DNA from: G013214665 sp964649815
GTDB lineage: Bacteria > Pseudomonadota > Alphaproteobacteria > Rhodobacterales > Rhodobacteraceae
NCBI GenBank assembly: GCA_964649815.1
Contig: CAZYQC010000070.1
Span: 1-15,196 of the forward strand
Direction of reading: 5' to 3'
Length of the DNA stretch: 15,196 nucleotides
The position numbers and the translations under genes were made by a program. Positions 14,928 through 15,196 of this stretch are shown piece by piece. The notes under the pieces are model-generated. The model ran no database searches. It saw nothing but the letters and a program-made list of their open reading frames with translations, and had not been told where the DNA came from. Position 1 is the first letter of the stretch; each line of letters opens with the position of its first letter.

Positions 14928-15196
14928 CCACAATCCCGCCTATTCGCAAATCCGTATGTGTGCCGCTTAGCCCCGATCGCGCCTTTGAACTTTTTACCAC
15001 CCGATTGCCGACATGGTGGCCGTTGGAGACGCATTCTTTGTCGGCGGGAACAGGGGCCGTGCCTGAACACGTGCTGTTTGAACCCCGGTTGGGCGGAAAG
15101 ATCCTTGAAACGCTGGCAGATGGAACGACACAGCCTTGGGCGGAAATCACACTGTGGGACCCACCCCATCACTTTGAAATGGCGTGGCATGTCGGA
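14924..15196 (+). CDS. SRPBCC/AHSA1-type protein, C-terminus cut off
   Basis: The frame is open to the window end and shows 91 residues from ATG 14924: MTTIPPIRKSVCVPLSPDRA, then FELFTTRLPTWWPLETHS, and later LGGKILETLADGTTQPW. The pattern of an early strand (IRKSVCVPLS), a helix after PDRAFELFT, and a G-G-K/R-I-E turn fits the START-like ligand-binding fold called AHSA1 (activator of Hsp90 ATPase homologue) in bacteria. These proteins are usually about 140-170 residues, so roughly half is missing. The ATGA overlap with the ArsR-type gene marks a two-gene operon, a pairing often seen for this family. It may bind a hydrophobic ligand; the sequence shown does not reveal which. Confidence 0.8.
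   Translation, partial: MTTIPPIRKSVCVPLSPDRAFELFTTRLPTWWPLETHSLSAGTGAVPEHVLFEPRLGGKILETLADGTTQPWAEITLWDPPHHFEMAWHVG

Overview
This window looks like the chromosome of an alphaproteobacterium, most likely Rhodobacterales (the Roseobacter group). That judgement rests on protein wording I recognise (isovaleryl-CoA dehydrogenase, ClpX, ClpP, MoaA, GlmS), on GC-rich codon use with many long antisense shadow frames, and on the mix of housekeeping genes. I see no insertion sequence, phage gene, CRISPR array, rRNA or tRNA. Genes are packed tightly and no gene-free stretch exceeds about 135 bases. This is ordinary core genome, and I did not find a new multi-gene system.

Left part (1-4530, all minus strand). 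In transcription order: phosphoglycolate phosphatase (gph), a DegT-type PLP aminotransferase, then a leucine-degradation operon of isovaleryl-CoA dehydrogenase (ivd), a small membrane-anchored or exported protein, and the beta subunit of methylcrotonyl-CoA carboxylase (mccB, cut by the left edge). A good sigma-70-type promoter precedes ivd, and a 9+9 bp inverted repeat overlaps its -10 box. This suggests a repressor-controlled acyl-CoA or leucine catabolic operon.

Middle part (4657-8515, plus strand). glmU, glmS and an AlkD-like DNA glycosylase form a run joined by 1-base and 4-base overlaps. GlmS and GlmU supply the first and last steps of UDP-GlcNAc synthesis for peptidoglycan and LPS. A small lipoprotein gene (8512-8952, minus) runs head-on into alkD with overlapping stop codons.

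Right-middle (9029-12388, plus strand). moaA (molybdopterin synthesis), waaA (Kdo transferase) and a family 4 glycosyltransferase lie nearly end to end. The last two overlap by 8 bases and probably act together on the LPS inner core.

Right part. clpP and clpX (minus) encode the peptidase and unfoldase of the ClpXP protease. clpX ends at a clear intrinsic terminator. Divergent from clpP, a Cys-free ArsR-family repressor overlaps by 4 bases a gene for an SRPBCC/AHSA1-type protein, which is cut by the right edge. A perfect 16-bp inverted repeat 8 bases before the arsR start is a likely autoregulatory operator.
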